From: an uncultured Eubacteriales bacterium
Lineage (GTDB): Bacteria > Bacillota_A > Clostridia > Christensenellales > Aristaeellaceae
Assembly: GCA_902766515.1 (NCBI GenBank)
Contig: CACXEB010000396.1
Coordinates: forward strand, 1-7,812
DNA: 7,812 nt
Direction of reading: 5' to 3'
Shown: positions 5,901-7,812 of the stretch, in pieces
Layout of the letters: every line of letters begins with the position of its first letter
How positions within the stretch are numbered: the first letter of the stretch is position 1
Program-made: the position numbers and the translations under genes
Notes under the pieces: model-generated
Databases searched by the model: none
The model's input: only the letters and a program-made list of their open reading frames with translations
What the model was told of the DNA's origin: nothing

Positions 5901-7498
5901 CCGTTTTGCCGCTCCTGGTCCGTGGGCCGCAGGCCATGCCCGATCAGGACGAGCAGGCCGGTGTCGTTGATCTCGCCCCGGAGGATGCGGTCCCATGCTT
6001 CCTGCCCTGTGGACGCGTCCCGGGACAGCATTTCCGGATACCCCAGCCGCTGCGCGGTTTCGGACATCTTCGCGTACATGTAGTCGAAGCCGTACTGGAT
6101 CGTCTGGTTCTGGTAGCAGGGCGCCAGGCACATGAAATGATTGTTCGTGATGGGAATGCCGCTTTTGAGGAAGACCCGGTCCAGGGGCTTCCGGTCCAGG
6201 AAGTCCTCAAAGGCCTGCTGCGCCGGACCGCCGCCGTACGCGTTCTCGTCCTCCGGCTCGCCGGTATAGGCGATCCGGAAGCCGTCCGCGGTGGTGAAGC
6301 TGATCCTCGTCCCGTCCCGGACAATGCCGGTGATCCCTTCCCGGGCGCGGAGGTATCCCTCCACCGCCGCGTAGGCCGCTTCGCTGTTGTAATCGTCGAA
6401 ATGGCCCGCCCGCAGGAAATCGGTCAGGGCCGTCATCTCCGATTTCACGGTTGCCCAGGGATCGTCGGGATCGGCGGCCGCCGGCTGTTCCACGATCGGG
6501 TCCGACAGCGTTTTCGCCGGGCGCGGCGTCATGGCCGGCCCGCCGTCCACGCGTGTCACGGTTTCCCGGGACAGCAGGTCATCGTCGCAGCTGGCCTGGG
6601 AAAGGCCCGGTCCATCCAGGAATCCGCGCACCCGCAGGCTGCCGAAGCGGGTCTCCACATAGGCGCTGAGCGGCGTATCCGCGCCGCCGCAGTAAAAGAG
6701 CAGCACCACCCGCTGGCCCTCCGGCAGCGCGCCGATCTGTTCGCCGTTCACCGGATCATCATACAGGAGGCCCGTGCCCGTCACGGTGATCTCGCCGTAC
6801 AGGAAGGTGAGCGCCGCCACGTGTTCCGGCGGACGGGGCAGGTCGGCTTCGTCCACATAGCCGGTATGGAAAACACCGTCGGGGTCCTCGTAGCGGACGA
6901 ACAGGAAGCCGTTGACCCGGCCGGCGGCGCTGAGGGGATGGCTGGAATCCAGCGCCATCATGACGGGAGACTGCCGATCCGGCGCGGCGTAGACGGGCAG
7001 CGGCGGACGGCCGGGCAGGTCCAGGGGATGGAAGGCGTCCCCGATCCGCGCGACGGCGGTCAGGGGCAGCCTGTCCGGCACATACAGCGGATCCAGGTAC
7101 AGGATGCCGTCCGTTCGCGCGGGCTGCCCGGCTTCGGGCTGCTTTTTCTCCCGCAGGCGGCGCAGCAGCTCCAGGTTCCGCCACTCGGTCTCGGACAGCC
7201 GGTCGTATACGGCCTGATTGCCCGCGTCCCCGGGCCGGTACCAGCCCGTATCCCTGAAGTACGCGTCATACCGGCTGCCGGCCTCAAACCGGAAGCCGTG
7301 CCGCGCCAGGATCTCGCGCATCATGAAGCCCAGGCGCTCGTACGGTTCGGCGGCCAGCCGCTGTTCCGACAAAAGGACGTCGGCGCTGTCCGGCAATAAG
7401 AAGGCTGCTTCGTCTGCAGCCCGCGCCGCGCCGCCCAGGATGAACGCGAGGCAGAGGAGGCAGAGGAGAGGGAGGAGACGCCGGTGGATCCATGCCAT
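2972..7498 (-). CDS. Secreted multidomain protein with YARHG, SH3-like, caspase/CHAT-like, carboxypeptidase-regulatory-like, DUF6273 and RsiV-like domains
   Basis: This 1508-residue mosaic is not a named protein. Residues 1-27 are a signal peptide (RR, Leu-rich core, cleavage near ARA). Residues 32-115 are a YARHG domain (LPDS, LARHGFRF, YFRDTGWYRP), a family of exported proteins. Residues 146-219 and 235-297 look like SH3b-type modules. Residues 447-660 resemble clan CD peptidases (caspase/CHAT): strand HFMCLAP at 454-460, helix, RLGY, then VLIGHG with His521 and YLVVCNALLD with Cys617, followed by GASMVIGSS. Residues 767-850, 858-942 and 946-1028 are three carboxypeptidase-regulatory-like sandwiches (AGAEV, TDxDGxY). 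Residues 1034-1210 are DUF6273 (FGHYEQDGD, PIEW, WLN, FLLS, WYLRTPG, RPVI). Residues 1215-1412 resemble DUF4163-DUF3298 of RsiV/PdaC (LLDVRTGQPVRLGSLF). A beta domain ends the chain. No C-terminal membrane helix or LPXTG is seen, so retention may rely on SH3/YARHG contacts. Proteolytic activity is inferred, not shown. The gene ends 78 bases before the ATG of the next one. Confidence 0.9.
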   Translation of the reverse strand: MAWIHRRLLPLLCLLCLAFILGGAARAADEAAFLLPDSADVLLSEQRLAAEPYERLGFMMREILARHGFRFEAGSRYDAYFRDTGWYRPGDAGNQAVYDRLSETEWRNLELLRRLREKKQPEAGQPARTDGILYLDPLYVPDRLPLTAVARIGDAFHPLDLPGRPPLPVYAAPDRQSPVMMALDSSHPLSAAGRVNGFLFVRYEDPDGVFHTGYVDEADLPRPPEHVAALTFLYGEITVTGTGLLYDDPVNGEQIGALPEGQRVVLLFYCGGADTPLSAYVETRFGSLRVRGFLDGPGLSQASCDDDLLSRETVTRVDGGPAMTPRPAKTLSDPIVEQPAAADPDDPWATVKSEMTALTDFLRAGHFDDYNSEAAYAAVEGYLRAREGITGIVRDGTRISFTTADGFRIAYTGEPEDENAYGGGPAQQAFEDFLDRKPLDRVFLKSGIPITNNHFMCLAPCYQNQTIQYGFDYMYAKMSETAQRLGYPEMLSRDASTGQEAWDRILRGEINDTGLLVLIGHGLRPTDQERQNGTYVLYWGIDEADTVSGLTLMGNLDYNSLQAQYTDGQPNHIFMVRSPNGNRPNTFTYSVYVSSRYLEILLTDRTFDNTVVYLVVCNALLDERAYMMFIDRGASMVIGSSYALGNFTANAILHNLLNRIETDGQEIYFTTAPGISPDYIEAYLADYNAFVIAIGEETQVSNALTEEDILAVYRHETPAGVSQQDVSTLWGRLARTYAQYRESTQDGGLRMIPSDGNTTHRVFNGRAPIRGAVYSRIPSTGASQPLAGAEVRFYRWINHTFEEGPVVYTDRDGAYRIDDLPYGIWGIEARYGDDFTAATVVEHIADPGHPETEADTLYLSVWLDGYVVTQFDRQDNAPAAGAAITAVQDGRKYTGQTDADGYYRIFVHPGRTAIIAEYADASGNAVDESLSFTLTRDSHTAPTIICGYTLSGNVYDAVTGRPIAGAEVQTDIILYCTGTTDTDGAWYTNTSLNNGLWVHFRMDGYDNSDIYFGGLPYGTSHHFDTELTPARKYVVFGHYEQDGDTANGPEPIEWIPVTDGEGRQLLVSRYILNFGPYHSNYADVTWSGSEMRAWLNSTFIADAFTEAEQAMLLPFPVRDDPAGETDDRVFLLSAAEAAALLPDDRDRKAQLTDYAARFTDVHYYDARAWYLRTPGTEPCYVATVDTDGRIDPVGYPVRGNAEPGIRPVIMPGAESVVMYYDMVRHDTGSGFEGVLMHLRADSLQHPENNEALSGAVSYRYGIADENYDWQKSENGRYAFRISTRFLGVGLMVTATEQYKTNRSDAYLTHSALLDVRTGQPVRLGSLFTDNAARGRLRALLLDKLEQSPFKDQFYSTPAQIADDFMTYGAAWELTDTDFIIKYDEYELGPRSIGSFQIAFSLDGDLAGVISDDFRPKTYVTSGNVSLQTADQLPSDLSGWAVFGQPGARFLRIDGSVSDLTVALDHETVAQANYLSRAIVWLRDAEPGAYRVTYHSGGSEEEKTWTMGP

Positions 7499-7507
7499 AT
7501 ATTCAAT

Positions 7508-7513
7508 CCCTTT
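7508..7513 (-). promoter_or_regulatory. Ribosome binding site of the 1508-residue protein gene
   Basis: The minus strand reads AAAGGG nine bases before the ATG at 7498-7496, a moderate Shine-Dalgarno match. It supports this ATG over the in-window alternatives. The resulting N-terminus is a clean signal peptide (MAWIHRRLLPLLCLLCLAF), which independently supports the start. Confidence 0.6.
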
Positions 7514-7547
7514 CTGCTGCGCCGCGGAGGCGGTCAGCTTTGGATGG

Positions 7548-7567
7548 CCGGGAGCATTCCGTCCCGG
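7548..7567 (-). terminator. Short GC-rich hairpin just after msrA; weak terminator candidate
   Basis: The arms ccggga (7548-7553) and tcccgg (7562-7567) form a 6-bp GC-rich stem with an 8-nt loop, starting one base after the msrA stop codon. No T-run follows on the minus strand (the next bases read ccatccaaagc), so this is not a canonical intrinsic terminator. It could attenuate or pause transcription between msrA and the large secreted-protein gene. No convincing -35/-10 pair is visible in the 70-bp gap, so read-through from msrA remains possible. Confidence 0.3.
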
Positions 7568-7568
7568 T

Positions 7569-7812
7569 TTATTCCGGCCGCCATTTCCGGACCTCGGCGA
7601 TTTCGGCCAAGGAGACGTGGCAGTAGCCGGCCGGGTTTTTGTCCAGGTACTTCTGATGGTATTCCTCTGCCGGATAGAAATGCTGAAGCGGGAGGCATTC
7701 CACGGCGAGGGGCCGGTCGTGGGCTTTCGCCAGCTCGCTGAGCGACGCCCGGATGACGGGCGCGTCCGCTTCGTCGGTATAGTAGACGCCGGTGCGGTAC
7801 TGATGCCCTACA
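7569..7812 (-). CDS. msrA: Peptide-methionine (S)-S-oxide reductase MsrA, C-terminal 80 residues (5' end outside window)
   Basis: MsrA reduces methionine-S-sulfoxide in oxidised proteins or as free amino acid, normally in the cytoplasm with thioredoxin as reductant. Only the C-terminal part is here. It reads VGHQYRTGVYYTDEAD at its start, which is the conserved (G)xQYR(S/T)G(I/V)Y block of MsrA. This is followed by LQHFYPAEEYHQKYL, the family's typical F-x-x-A-E-x-Y-H-Q-x-Y-L block, and NPAGYCH, whose Cys sits where many bacterial MsrA proteins carry a resolving cysteine. The catalytic GCFW motif would lie upstream of the window. The protein stops (TAA, 7571-7569) shortly after KWRPE, so there is no MsrB domain fused at the C-terminus, unlike in many Firmicutes. 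A short hairpin follows the stop directly, and the next gene starts 70 bp downstream on the same strand. The family assignment is firm; whether msrA shares a transcript with the genes below is open. Confidence 0.95.
   Translation of the reverse strand, partial: VGHQYRTGVYYTDEADAPVIRASLSELAKAHDRPLAVECLPLQHFYPAEEYHQKYLDKNPAGYCHVSLAEIAEVRKWRPE

Noticed and set aside
5783..7399. 538-codon open frame on the plus strand
   Set aside because: It is antisense to the YARHG, SH3-like and caspase-like regions, has no recognisable domain, and is best explained as a shadow of codon bias on the minus strand.
7484..7741. 85-codon plus-strand frame across the msrA end and the intergenic gap
   Set aside because: It lies opposite the clear MsrA C-terminus and has no convincing motif of its own.

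Overview
The window most likely comes from an uncultured, fairly high-GC (about 60% or more) member of the Bacillota, probably a gut or rumen clostridium. This is inferred from the domain repertoire (YARHG, SH3b-like, DUF6273, GHxW/CxxC repeats, DUF11-like modules), from Bacillus/Clostridium-type ribosome binding sites, and from the clostridial look of the MsrA tail. No rRNA or other strict marker is present, so the placement is tentative.

All convincing genes lie on the minus strand and read from high to low coordinates. (1) 7812-7569: the 3' end of msrA (methionine sulfoxide reductase A), cut by the window edge. (2) 7498-2972: a 1508-residue secreted mosaic protein. In order it has a signal peptide, a YARHG domain, two SH3-like modules, a caspase/CHAT-like (peptidase clan CD) domain with a candidate His521/Cys617 dyad, three carboxypeptidase-regulatory-like beta-sandwiches, a DUF6273 domain, an RsiV/PdaC-like DUF4163-DUF3298 region and a final beta domain. 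(3) 2893-197: an 898-residue secreted protein with Cys/GHxW repeats, an AT-rich inserted beta domain, two DUF11-like domains and an alpha-helical C-terminal region that weakly resembles LprI/DUF1311. (4) 1-203: no gene, but a dense row of perfect or near-perfect palindromes downstream of the last gene.

Genes 2 and 3 are 77 bp apart with no visible terminator between them, and each has its own ribosome binding site, so they look like a co-transcribed pair of exported surface proteins. The most interesting element is the caspase-like domain buried in an exported, wall-associated-looking mosaic protein next to a second exported protein. A speculative theme is envelope or lysozyme sensing and defence: the RsiV family binds lysozyme, LprI inhibits it, and SH3b modules often bind peptidoglycan. 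The sequence alone does not prove it. Large plus-strand open frames opposite both genes are shadows caused by high GC.
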